Shown here: in pieces, positions 1-6,738 of the stretch
Layout of the letters: every line of letters starts with the position of its first letter
How positions within the stretch are numbered: the first letter of the stretch is position 1
Source of the DNA: Ciceribacter sp. T2.26MG-112.2
GTDB taxonomy: Bacteria > Pseudomonadota > Alphaproteobacteria > Rhizobiales > Rhizobiaceae
Length of the DNA stretch: 64,000 nucleotides
Assembly: GCF_900492205.1 (NCBI RefSeq)
Contig: NZ_UEYQ01000006.1
Coordinates: 1 to 64,000, forward strand
Direction: 5' to 3'
Notes under the pieces: model-generated
Seen by the model: the letters and a program-made list of their open reading frames with translations, nothing else
What the model was told of the DNA's origin: nothing
Database searches by the model: none
Program-made: the position numbers and the translations under genes

Positions 1-276
1 CCGGGTCATGTATGGATGCCCCCGTTCATGCAAGCAGTTCTTCGAGCGGTTTTGAACGTGTGATCGGGTGCGGTCATGTATCAGGCCTGTTGTGCGGCTA
101 GAGTACGACCGCTGGCCGGTATGGAGCTACGCGGACCTGGTGCATAATCAGCTCTACGAGCTCGTGGCTCACTGACCCGGATGCATTCCCAGACCCACTC
201 TCACCGATCTTCGTCCTTACCGTTCGCTGACCTCCTCACACGCCGACGATCCGTTCTGACTTCAGCTCAGCACCTA
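1..276. other. Left-edge sequence, no complete gene
   Basis: I see no complete gene here. A plus-strand frame ending at the TGA near 176-178 reads EYDRWPVWSYADLVHNQLYEL near its end, with an in-frame stop at 53-55, so it is at most the tail of a broken protein. I do not recognise it. The stretch also holds the 3' flank of the IS110-type transposase, so part of it may be the non-coding end of that element. Confidence 0.3.
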
Positions 277-1305
277 CTAAGCTGCAGCCAGAGCGGAATC
301 CTTGTAATCTTCGTTCTTGGTCATCATTGCCCAGATGGATCGAGCCATTTTGTTGGCGAGGGCGATCGCAACGAGCATACGAGGTTTGCGCGCCAGCATT
401 CGTGCCAGCCACGAGTTCTCGGGTGGAGCTTTCCGGCATGCCCATCGAATGACGGTCATCGCGCCGATGATGAGAAGCCGACGGATGTCGCGTTGTCCCA
501 TCTTGGAAGTTCGGCCGAGCACCTGCTTCCCTCCGCTCGAATGCTGTTTTGGCACCAAGCCGAGCCAGGCTGCAAAATCTCGTCCCCTTCTGAAGGTCAC
601 CATTGTGGGCGCGAAAGCCACGACTGCCATTGCCGTAATTGGTCCCATTCCGGGCATGGACATAAGGCGGGCGGTGCTCTGCGAACGCTTCGCTTCAGAT
701 CTGAGCGCCTTTTCCAGCGACGCGATCCGAGAAGAGAGCACCCCTATCTGGTCCAGATACAGTCGAGCGGTCTCCACAACGATAAGGTCGAGGCCCGTGT
801 CGTGATCTTCAACAATCTCCGTCAACAAGGTCAGGTTCGCAATTCCCTGCGGTGCAATGACGCCATGCTCGGCCAGATGTGCGCGAAGGGCATTGATAAG
901 CTGCGTTCGCTGACGGACGAAGAGGTCTCGCGTCCGGAAAAGCATGGAGCAGGCCTGCTGGGATTCAGTCTTTGGAACGACGAACCGCATCGACGGCCGG
1001 GTCGCTGCTTCAACGATCGCTTCTGCGTCGGCCGCATCATTCTTCTGCCGTTTGACAAAGGGCTTAACGTAGGCCGGCGGGATCAAGCGAACATCATGGC
1101 CAAGTTTGCCGATCTCACGCGCCCAGTAATGCGCGGTGGCGCAGGCCTCCATCGCCACCGTGCATTTGGGCAGTTCCGTAAAGAAGGTGACGACTTGGCC
1201 GCGAGACAGTTTCCTGCGCAAGACCACGCTTCCATCGCTTCTGGCGGCATGAACCTGAAACACTCGCTTTGCTAGGTCCAGGCCGACGATGCTAACTTCC
1301 TTCAT
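277..1305 (-). CDS. IS110-family transposase
   Basis: A 342-residue transposase of the IS110 family, close to the usual length of about 340. The N-terminal RuvC-like (DEDD) domain starts with VGLDLAKRVFQVHA and contains AMEACATAHYWA and KNDAADAEAI, which carry the acidic residues. The C-terminal Transposase_20 part has MPGMGPITAMAV, then FAAWLGLVPKQHSSGGK and SKMGQRDIRRLLI, the region of the conserved serine. The ATG at 1305 is preceded by AGGAGAG, so the start is well supported. These elements transpose through a circular intermediate and usually lack ordinary terminal inverted repeats, so I cannot fix the element ends. The frame is intact and may be active. Confidence 0.95.
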   Translation of the reverse strand: MKEVSIVGLDLAKRVFQVHAARSDGSVVLRRKLSRGQVVTFFTELPKCTVAMEACATAHYWAREIGKLGHDVRLIPPAYVKPFVKRQKNDAADAEAIVEAATRPSMRFVVPKTESQQACSMLFRTRDLFVRQRTQLINALRAHLAEHGVIAPQGIANLTLLTEIVEDHDTGLDLIVVETARLYLDQIGVLSSRIASLEKALRSEAKRSQSTARLMSMPGMGPITAMAVVAFAPTMVTFRRGRDFAAWLGLVPKQHSSGGKQVLGRTSKMGQRDIRRLLIIGAMTVIRWACRKAPPENSWLARMLARKPRMLVAIALANKMARSIWAMMTKNEDYKDSALAAA

Positions 1306-1660
1306 GGATGCTCTCTCCTCTAAGTGACGTTCTGGCGAACATCACTCTGGCACATTGCGATGCCGTCGGGAGGGGGCATCCACTCCATCAGCTCTCAGTG
1401 GAAATCAACATTGAAGAGCAGGAGTCGTCGACGGCGAAGGTATAAGAAGCCGATCAGAACCGATGTCCTGTTCAGGAGACATCGCATGTCAATCGTTTTC
1501 GAAACGTTACGGAACGTCCCTGTGCCCTGAAGCGGGGCACCCTTATCTTTGTCCAAGAGAGAAGTCATCGATACCGGCGCCGACAAGCGCTATGTAAGTC
1601 GAGACGAAAACGGGTCAGTTCAAGGAAAGCGTCGACGTCGGCTGCTCGCTGTCGCCGGAC
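1306..1660. other. Non-coding stretch upstream of the IS110 transposase
   Basis: No convincing gene. The first bases hold the ribosome binding site of the transposase. IS110-family elements carry a structured bridge RNA in a non-coding end of the element, upstream of the gene in one subgroup and downstream in the other. This stretch or bases 1-276 would be where to look. I cannot delimit such an RNA by eye. Confidence 0.35.
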
Positions 1661-2128
1661 ATGCGCCGCAAGGCGAGGCATGAGCAAAGCCCTGCGAAGG
1701 CGACCGGTGCATCCGCCATCCGAAGCCCTGATGTCATCATGGGCGAGGACTTTTCCGGCGAGATGAGGCTGCAGCTTGAACAGCTTGTTGACCGCTTGGT
1801 CGTCAAGGGCGACATGGCTCGCCACGTCATTGAGATCATGCTGCGTGAACTTGAAGATACGAAGGCAGCCTACGAGCAGGATCCTGATCCGGCCAAGATC
1901 CCGCCTCGATCGAAGAGCCAGCCAACGACTGGCCGGGTGCGCAGGCATAGGGGATCACGTCGGCAGCGCCACCATCTCGGCGATATCCGACATCGACCCC
2001 AGCCAGACAGAACTGCGGGAATACAAGAAGAGGCTGATTGCGTGCCTGGATGCCGCGCGACCAAGGGAGGCTCGCCGACCGCCCAGGTTCGCCTCCAACT
2101 TCCCCGTTTGTTTCACGATTTGTTCTGA
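1661..2128 (+). pseudogene. Possible decayed IS110/IS1111-type transposase remnant
   Basis: The frame from 1661 gives a plausible helical stretch (MRLQLEQLVDRLVVKGDM, then HVIEIMLRELEDTKAAYEQ) up to about 1920. The next frame then continues with ASQRLAGCAGIGDHVGSATI, which resembles the helix-hairpin-helix core of IS110/IS1111 transposases (ASxRLxxIPGIGPIxAxxI). Switching frame near 1910-1920 would join the two as in that family, so this reads like a frameshifted, truncated piece. The match is short and made by eye. It could instead be unrelated degenerate sequence. Confidence 0.3.
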
Positions 2129-2138
2129 GAGGCATTTT

Positions 2139-2227
2139 CCGGGCACATTTCAGTGCCCGGAGGTGGCCGGATGTGGAGTTGGCCAGTTCTTGCTTCCAAA
2201 ATGGCCAGTACTAGCGTCGGTTTCTCA
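2139..2227. repeat. Insertion-sequence end, copy 1 (related to 2635-2747)
   Basis: An 8-bp stem-loop (CCGGGCAC at 2139-2146, GTGCCCGG at 2153-2160) is followed by GTTGGCCAGTTCTTGCTTCC, an AATGGCCAGTACT block, and GGTTTCTCA ending at 2227. The same order (stem-loop, GTTGGCCAG, AATGGCCA, GGCCAGTACT, GGTTTCTCA) recurs at 2635-2747. Repeated internal GGCCAG motifs and a terminal CA (TG on the other strand) suggest the end of an IS21-like element, but the family is inferred. No intact transposase accompanies it. Confidence 0.5.
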
Positions 2228-2634
2228 CCCGATCAGGCGTCGGACTTCGAACTGTATGACAGCGGGATAGGCTACTGGTGGCTACGCGGCAAAGGCGCGG
2301 CATTCTGGTGCGAAAAGGTCACCAAGAAAGGTATGAGCTTTTCAAATTGCGACCTACTGACACGGGATGCCCAGGGCCGTTTTCTCGTTCCACTGGATGG
2401 CGGCGCTGATCCGAAAGCTATCGTTGCTGCGGCTGATTTCCAACTGCCTCGAGGGTGCTTAGCGCGCTGATTCCAAGTTCAGTGGAGACTCTTTCGGCGC
2501 GGTATAGCCGCGTTTCCCCGTCAGCCGATCGGTCGCAGCCATGCCTGATCTTCTTCAGCCATTCGATGAATGGGGACTCGTCCGCACCTGCCCGTGACGA
2601 CCAATACGTCCCATTCCGCACCATCGCCTTTTCA
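2228..2634. other. Unassigned sequence between two insertion-sequence ends
   Basis: No recognisable gene. A plus-strand frame running to 2470 contains YDSGIGYWWLRGKGAAFW and GRFLVPLDGGADPKAIVAAA, which look protein-like, but the frame begins inside the upstream insertion-sequence end. A minus-strand frame at 2418-2624 (MVRNGTYWSSRAGADESPF...) is also open. Either could be a gene fragment left by insertions. I recognise neither. Confidence 0.3.
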
Positions 2635-2747
2635 CCTCAGGGTACTTCTCAGCGCCCTGAGGTGGGTCACACATGGCGTTGGCCAGTTTCAGCTTCCAGA
2701 ATGGCCAATTATTAGTTCAATTGGCCAGTACTTGGATTGGTTTCTCA
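2635..2747. repeat. Insertion-sequence end, copy 2, interrupting an sce7726-like gene
   Basis: A stem-loop (CCTCAGGG at 2635-2642, CCCTGAGG at 2655-2662) precedes GTTGGCCAGTTTCAGCTTCC, AATGGCCAATTATT, TTGGCCAGTACTTGG and GGTTTCTCA ending at 2747. It aligns with 2139-2227, with small insertions. Directly outside it, the minus-strand sce7726-like reading frame loses its conserved sequence, so base 2747 is a good estimate of the element boundary. Confidence 0.55.
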
Positions 2748-2883
2748 CCACGGCGACATCCACACGCGCAGATCCCCGATTAACCCGGAGTTCGTCCACG
2801 ATCACGGCGTCCTCGCCATCATGGCTCGTGGCGAGCCGTTGGCGGATGGCCTTTCTGATCATGGCGTCGTTTGTCGAGGTCAT
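2748..2883 (-). pseudogene. N-terminal fragment of an sce7726-family protein
   Basis: The minus-strand frame starts at the ATG at 2883 and reads MTSTNDAMIRKAIRQRL, then DAVIVDELRVNRGSARVDVA. This matches the start of sce7726-family proteins (xIRxAL..., then VIxELxLxxGxARVDIAVVN), which I recall as a predicted nuclease-like fold of unclear role. The match stops exactly at the insertion-sequence end at 2747, where the frame runs on into element sequence until 2689. The catalytic part that would follow (GYEIK-like) is absent. The fragment is therefore inactive and marks an older accessory region. Confidence 0.6.
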
Positions 2884-3028
2884 AGGAGCCTTGCTGCGGC
2901 TGGCCGCATTCCCGTGCCGCCGAGCGGCGAGTGCGTACTATCCTCATCGCCGGCGGCGAACAAGTCACTCGCGGATCGAATTTTAGACGTTGGCCCGTTA
3001 ACGCCTGGTTTCACCTTTCGGAGATTGG

Positions 3029-3910
3029 CTACAATTTCCAAACAGGGCCCTGCATTGACGGCGCTGCCGTCCCTGAAGAGATGCCGACGACGACGCCCGG
3101 CGTGGTCTCGTCCAGGATGCTGGCATCGATCTCGGCGAATGCGTGAAGCACCGGTCCGGGTCGCGAGGGCGCGGCTCCAGACGATCTCCCAGATGCGCAG
3201 AGGGTGTGATCGAGGATGACGATCTGTTCATACCCATTCCCATTGGCCCGCTGCCGGAAGGCTTCGAGGTTCGGCGCCAGCCCGCCGGGCATGCGCCTTG
3301 CAGTGACTGCTGAAGCGATCTCCGTCAGGAAGTCTTGGCCGGACGGGTACCGGTCCGCCTCCAGGAAGCCGTAGAGGTAGGTGACCAGGTCGAGCCCGCC
3401 GTCGTCCTGTGTGTGCCCCTGTGCGTCAGGTCTGGCCGCCGGATAGCTTGGAATGATCCCGATGTCGCCGTAGAGCCTGAGGAAGCCTCTGATCTTGCCG
3501 CGGGCCTCGCCGAGCCGTCGATGCTCGTTCGCGGTTAGGTACAGCGGCGCGTGGCGAATGCCCGAAATGAGAAAGCCTACCGGACAGGCGAACATCAACA
3601 TAATCGCCGTGCCTGCTGACCCCTCGTCTTGCTTGCTGTCGATCAAGCCCGACCGACGGGGTTGCGAGATAATCCGCGCGATGGCCCTGACGGCGACGCC
3701 GACCTGTTCCTCGGTCACGCGGCAGTGTTCGTACGCCTGCATCATGTCAGCGGCGTGGAACATCCCGGGATTGCGAAGCTGCGGCAGGCAGCTTCGGGGA
3801 TCCAGTGCGACGTCGAGACCGCTGTCGCGAGCGCTCGAATTGAACCATTCCGCCATCTGCTGGAGGTGGTCTATTACCGGGATCATGGAATCATTTGGAT
3901 GAGAGCGCAT
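3029..3910 (-). CDS. Hypothetical protein, possible fourth member of the TIR locus
   Basis: A 293-residue protein I do not recognise. It has no clear signal peptide. Residues about 100-116 (AGTAIMLMFACPVGFLISG) are hydrophobic but weak as a membrane segment. The middle (ANEHRRLGEARGKIRGFLRLYGDIG) is helical and the C-terminus is Pro/Gly/Ser-rich. It follows the phosphoesterase-like gene on the same strand after a 184-nt gap, so co-transcription is possible but unproven. The start at 3910 has only a weak GAAG ribosome binding site; the ATG at 3886 is an alternative. The last 60 residues may reflect a frameshift, since their composition changes. It could belong to the TIR operon or be an unrelated island gene. 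Confidence 0.55.
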   Translation of the reverse strand: MRSHPNDSMIPVIDHLQQMAEWFNSSARDSGLDVALDPRSCLPQLRNPGMFHAADMMQAYEHCRVTEEQVGVAVRAIARIISQPRRSGLIDSKQDEGSAGTAIMLMFACPVGFLISGIRHAPLYLTANEHRRLGEARGKIRGFLRLYGDIGIIPSYPAARPDAQGHTQDDGGLDLVTYLYGFLEADRYPSGQDFLTEIASAVTARRMPGGLAPNLEAFRQRANGNGYEQIVILDHTLCASGRSSGAAPSRPGPVLHAFAEIDASILDETTPGVVVGISSGTAAPSMQGPVWKL

Positions 3911-4094
3911 TTTGAATCTTCAGGACTGCGGGCCAACAAGGCGCTCATACAGCCATCCGGTTAAGGAGATGGAACCGATAAGAGAGGCCGCTTGCTGAGC
4001 CGGAGTGATGACATTTTTCTTGGCATTCTTGGATAGATGTCGGCAAGATACAGATGCGCATGACACTTGTATCCCCGCGGATGTGGGCATCCTC

Positions 4095-5036
4095 TCAAGG
4101 CTTCACTTTTGGCCTTGACCTTCGAGGCGGACGACCACGCCTCGGTGGAACGTGATCGACGTAGTCGGTCGGCCGCCGGGGAGGACCCTGTGGCGCCCTT
4201 GTAGCCAGCTCTTCGGGAGATGGCGGCGCCGGAATGGCCTTCCGCCGGGGTGGATAGTCGGTAACGATTGGTGCGGGGTCGTTTCGGCCGAGCCTTGCCG
4301 AAATCGCCCACACTGATCCGCGCGGATCGATGTGAAGCGCCGACAGGATGCGCTTCCGGTGCGCCCCGGTGTTGATGGCGATCCGGTTAGGGAAGGATTC
4401 GACAGTGCCGGACGGTGAGGCAACGCCGCCGTGAACGACGGTCTTTCCGAACGAATCCTTGTAGGTCACGAATGACAGGTTGCTGAAGATCATCCGCTCC
4501 GGACGCTGATCCGCTGGCGCTATTCCTGGCTCTAGCGCAGCGTGAACCAGGACATGGCGTTCGAGCTCGACGTACCGCGACGCGCGACGCAGCATCGCGA
4601 CGTGGTCGCGGCCTATCATCTGCTTGATGTGTCCGAGTTCCTCGGGCCGCCCGTTGAAACCGTAGGACGCGAGGGTGGCGCTGCCCCCCATCTTGTCCAT
4701 CCATCCGATCAGGAGCTTCTGCCGCTCGTTCCACTCCACTTCATCGAGAAGCCGGAGGAGGTGGACCTCGTGATCTCCGAGAATGAGTTCCGAACCCGGC
4801 AGGCGTTTTAGGGTCTCGTTGACGATGTCCATCGCCTGCTTGCTGTTAGGGCCGTAATCGATGATGTCACCGATGAAGACGATACGGTAGGTGATGGACA
4901 TCCTTCGAGCGAACCTGTCGATCGCTCCCAGTAGATGCCGCAGGAGATCGGCGTGACCGTTGACTTCGGCGATCACGTAGGTGTGGATGCCTTCACCTGG
5001 AGCCATCTGGTCAGGGCTGTGGTCGCGCGGCTGCAT
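4095..5036 (-). CDS. PPP-type metallophosphoesterase-like protein with degenerate active site
   Basis: A 313-residue protein with the layout of bacterial PPP-family phosphatases (calcineurin-like, ApaH/lambda phosphatase type). It has an N-terminal GDxHG position, GDIIDYGPNS at 56-65 for GDxxDRG, GDHE at 87-90 for GNHE, GGSATLASYG at 117-126, VHAAL at 164-168, and VVHGG at 200-204 where the family has VxHGH. Metal-ligand positions differ: E24 for Asp, N26 for His, D88 for Asn and G204 for His, with Y61 for the Arg. D57, D60, H89, E90 and H165 are kept. Residues about 245-313 form a Pro/Arg-rich, probably disordered tail. The gene overlaps the upstream small gene by 26 bp. It may be a pseudoenzyme that senses or binds, or a phosphatase with altered metal use. 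Confidence 0.8.
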   Translation of the reverse strand: MQPRDHSPDQMAPGEGIHTYVIAEVNGHADLLRHLLGAIDRFARRMSITYRIVFIGDIIDYGPNSKQAMDIVNETLKRLPGSELILGDHEVHLLRLLDEVEWNERQKLLIGWMDKMGGSATLASYGFNGRPEELGHIKQMIGRDHVAMLRRASRYVELERHVLVHAALEPGIAPADQRPERMIFSNLSFVTYKDSFGKTVVHGGVASPSGTVESFPNRIAINTGAHRKRILSALHIDPRGSVWAISARLGRNDPAPIVTDYPPRRKAIPAPPSPEELATRAPQGPPRRPTDYVDHVPPRRGRPPRRSRPKVKP

Positions 5037-5484
5037 CGATCTTCATGAGAACGCGCTTATCCTGTCCGGCACCCAGAGTGATCTGCCACCTGGTGAAGGC
5101 AGCTTCGATCGGTGAAGGCGGGATGGCGCCGAGTATGGCGACGACGATCCCATGCGATCGCGCCCCAGTCATCTCGGCCCTGATACCGACCACGCCCTCC
5201 GCGCAGACGATGGAACCGCGTGGCGTGTCCCACGAATCGTTAGGGACCAGGCTGACCTCGTCGACCTGGATGGAAACCGACGGGATGATCAATCCCTTGT
5301 GGCTTGTGTTGTCCTTGGCGGGGAAGCCTTGGAACCGGTGTTCGTCGCCGAGAATGACGAAGAACGGCTCATCCTTGTGTAAGGCTACGATGCCGCACCG
5401 ATCGTACTTGTCTCGCGGTAGGATCAGGCTCCCTGAGGGAGCATCCGCTAAGGTTCCCGGAAAGAACTCGGATAGAGCCAGCAT
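5011..5484 (-). CDS. Hypothetical 157-residue protein of the TIR operon
   Basis: I do not recognise this protein. The start at 5484 is chosen because AAAGGGAA sits just upstream, overlapping the end of the TIR gene; a longer frame from 5592 would run through the TIR gene and is rejected. The sequence is rich in predicted beta strands (GSLILPRDKYDRCGIVAL, PFFVILGDEHRFQGF, GIVVAILGAIPPSP) without a signal peptide, membrane segment or metal motif. It begins 10 nt after the TIR stop and ends 26 bp inside the phosphoesterase-like gene, so the three are almost certainly translated from one mRNA. A role as adaptor, inhibitor or partner of the TIR protein is only inferred from position. Confidence 0.7.
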   Translation of the reverse strand: MLALSEFFPGTLADAPSGSLILPRDKYDRCGIVALHKDEPFFVILGDEHRFQGFPAKDNTSHKGLIIPSVSIQVDEVSLVPNDSWDTPRGSIVCAEGVVGIRAEMTGARSHGIVVAILGAIPPSPIEAAFTRWQITLGAGQDKRVLMKIDAAARPQP

Positions 5485-5494
5485 CTGTTCCCTT

Positions 5495-6472
5495 TCAGCG
5501 CTCCCTCTGGAGCGGCGCCATGAAGATCGACCAGAAGTATTCGGCACCGCCTTCGGGGGTGAGCTTCTCCCTGCCATGTCCACCCATGCCATGGCGCATC
5601 CCCATCGCCGTCAGGTACAAGGACTGGTCGTTGAAGCCTATGCTCAGCATCTCTCCGAAGCTATTGCTTGCGGCGGTCTCTCCCTCGACGAAGGCGATCC
5701 CGTTCGCGAAGCCGTTGTCGCCTCCGACGTAAACGGTGCAGCGGCTCAGCGCCTTGCCGTTCCGGTACACCGCTGCATAGAAGCGGTTCGCATCGATGCG
5801 GCGGTATTCACCTTCGATGCCATCGTTCCGCTTTGAGATTTCATCAAGCGAGTTCTCGAAGAACTTCGCGAGAAATTCGAACGAGTCGTGCTTGAAACGA
5901 TCCTTGTCCCGATCGGTGAATGTCTTCGTGATCCGGAGGTTCGACGAGCGCGGTCCAAGCTCCCTTAAGGGCGACTGCTGGATCGAGGATAATGGCAGCC
6001 GCATCACGGGAGGACTGGAAGTGACGTTTCCACGGCCTAGCCTCTTCACCGCGGCCTGAACCGCGTCGGCCACCTCCAGGAATGCCTGGTCGCGGTCGAC
6101 GGCCTGCGTGATCGGACGGCCATCGGGAGGCGTGGCGTTCAGCTTTCCGAATGGCGCTCCGTGCCACTGGCATGCCCGCAGGATGACCGGGATGACGATC
6201 GCCTCTCCGCGTTCGTGCCGCTCCATTGCTGCAGTCATTTCGCGATCATAACAGTAGTCGGAGTTGATGAAGTCCGGACTGATCAGAAGAAGGATTATGT
6301 CGGCGGACATCAGGTTGTCGCTGATGGCCTTGTCGATCTCTTCGCCTGCTCCGATGCGGCGATCATGCCAGGTTTCGATCACGCCCTGCCGCTTGAGGAT
6401 GGATAACTGCCTCTCGAGCTGATCGCGGAGACCTTCGTCCGAATGCGAGTAGGAAAAGAATACGCTGGCCAA
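5495..6472 (-). CDS. TIR-domain protein, first gene of a three- or four-gene operon
   Basis: A 325-residue protein with a bacterial TIR (TIR_2) domain at residues 1-145. It has VFFSYSHSDEGLRDQL (strand A), WHDRRIGAGEEIDKAI (BB-loop region), ADIILLLISPDFINSDYC and YDREM, where E78 sits at the usual position of the catalytic glutamate of NAD-cleaving TIRs. Residues about 165-325 form a second domain (FEFLAKFFENSLDEI, RIDANRFYAAVYRNGKA, EKLTPEGGAEYFWSIF) that I recall behind other bacterial TIR domains, with unknown role. The start is TTG at 6472, supported by GGAG six bases upstream. Many such proteins deplete NAD or make signalling nucleotides in phage defence; that function is inferred here. 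No SIR2-type ThsA, Argonaute or CBASS cyclase is nearby. Confidence 0.88.
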   Translation of the reverse strand: MASVFFSYSHSDEGLRDQLERQLSILKRQGVIETWHDRRIGAGEEIDKAISDNLMSADIILLLISPDFINSDYCYDREMTAAMERHERGEAIVIPVILRACQWHGAPFGKLNATPPDGRPITQAVDRDQAFLEVADAVQAAVKRLGRGNVTSSPPVMRLPLSSIQQSPLRELGPRSSNLRITKTFTDRDKDRFKHDSFEFLAKFFENSLDEISKRNDGIEGEYRRIDANRFYAAVYRNGKALSRCTVYVGGDNGFANGIAFVEGETAASNSFGEMLSIGFNDQSLYLTAMGMRHGMGGHGREKLTPEGGAEYFWSIFMAPLQRER

Positions 6473-6738
6473 ACTGAACTCCAGATAGCCGTCGAAGCGT
6501 TACCCATCAATCGGGCCGCTCTCTTGCCTTGGTTTGACTCCGCTCAATGCGGCTTAGGACTTGATTGTTCTGCTCGTAAGAATTTCTGTAGTTGCGATTT
6601 TTGGTCGCTCCCCCAAGTCCTGTTACTCAACCTGGGGAAGCGTTTCATCAATTAAGCGTGCTCCTGGGCAAGATCTCTGTGCGCGTCACATCAGATCAGG
6701 CGAGTGGAAATCGAAATCTCCACCTATCCCTGCAATGC
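6473..6738. other. Junction between the TIR operon and nrdJ
   Basis: This 266-bp stretch must hold the TIR operon promoter and the 3' end of the nrdJ transcript. I see the GGAG ribosome binding site of the TIR gene but no clear sigma-70 pair. A weak dyad lies at 6704-6723. It is also the right-hand border of the accessory region; I found no tRNA or obvious direct repeat that would mark an attachment site. Confidence 0.35.

Noticed and set aside
181-1275. A 364-codon plus-strand frame over the IS110 transposase
   Set aside because: Antisense to the transposase, which has the family motifs and a good ribosome binding site.
5495-6472. Calling the locus Thoeris
   Set aside because: A TIR gene alone is not enough. 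There is no ThsA-like SIR2 or SLOG protein nearby, and the neighbours are of other families.
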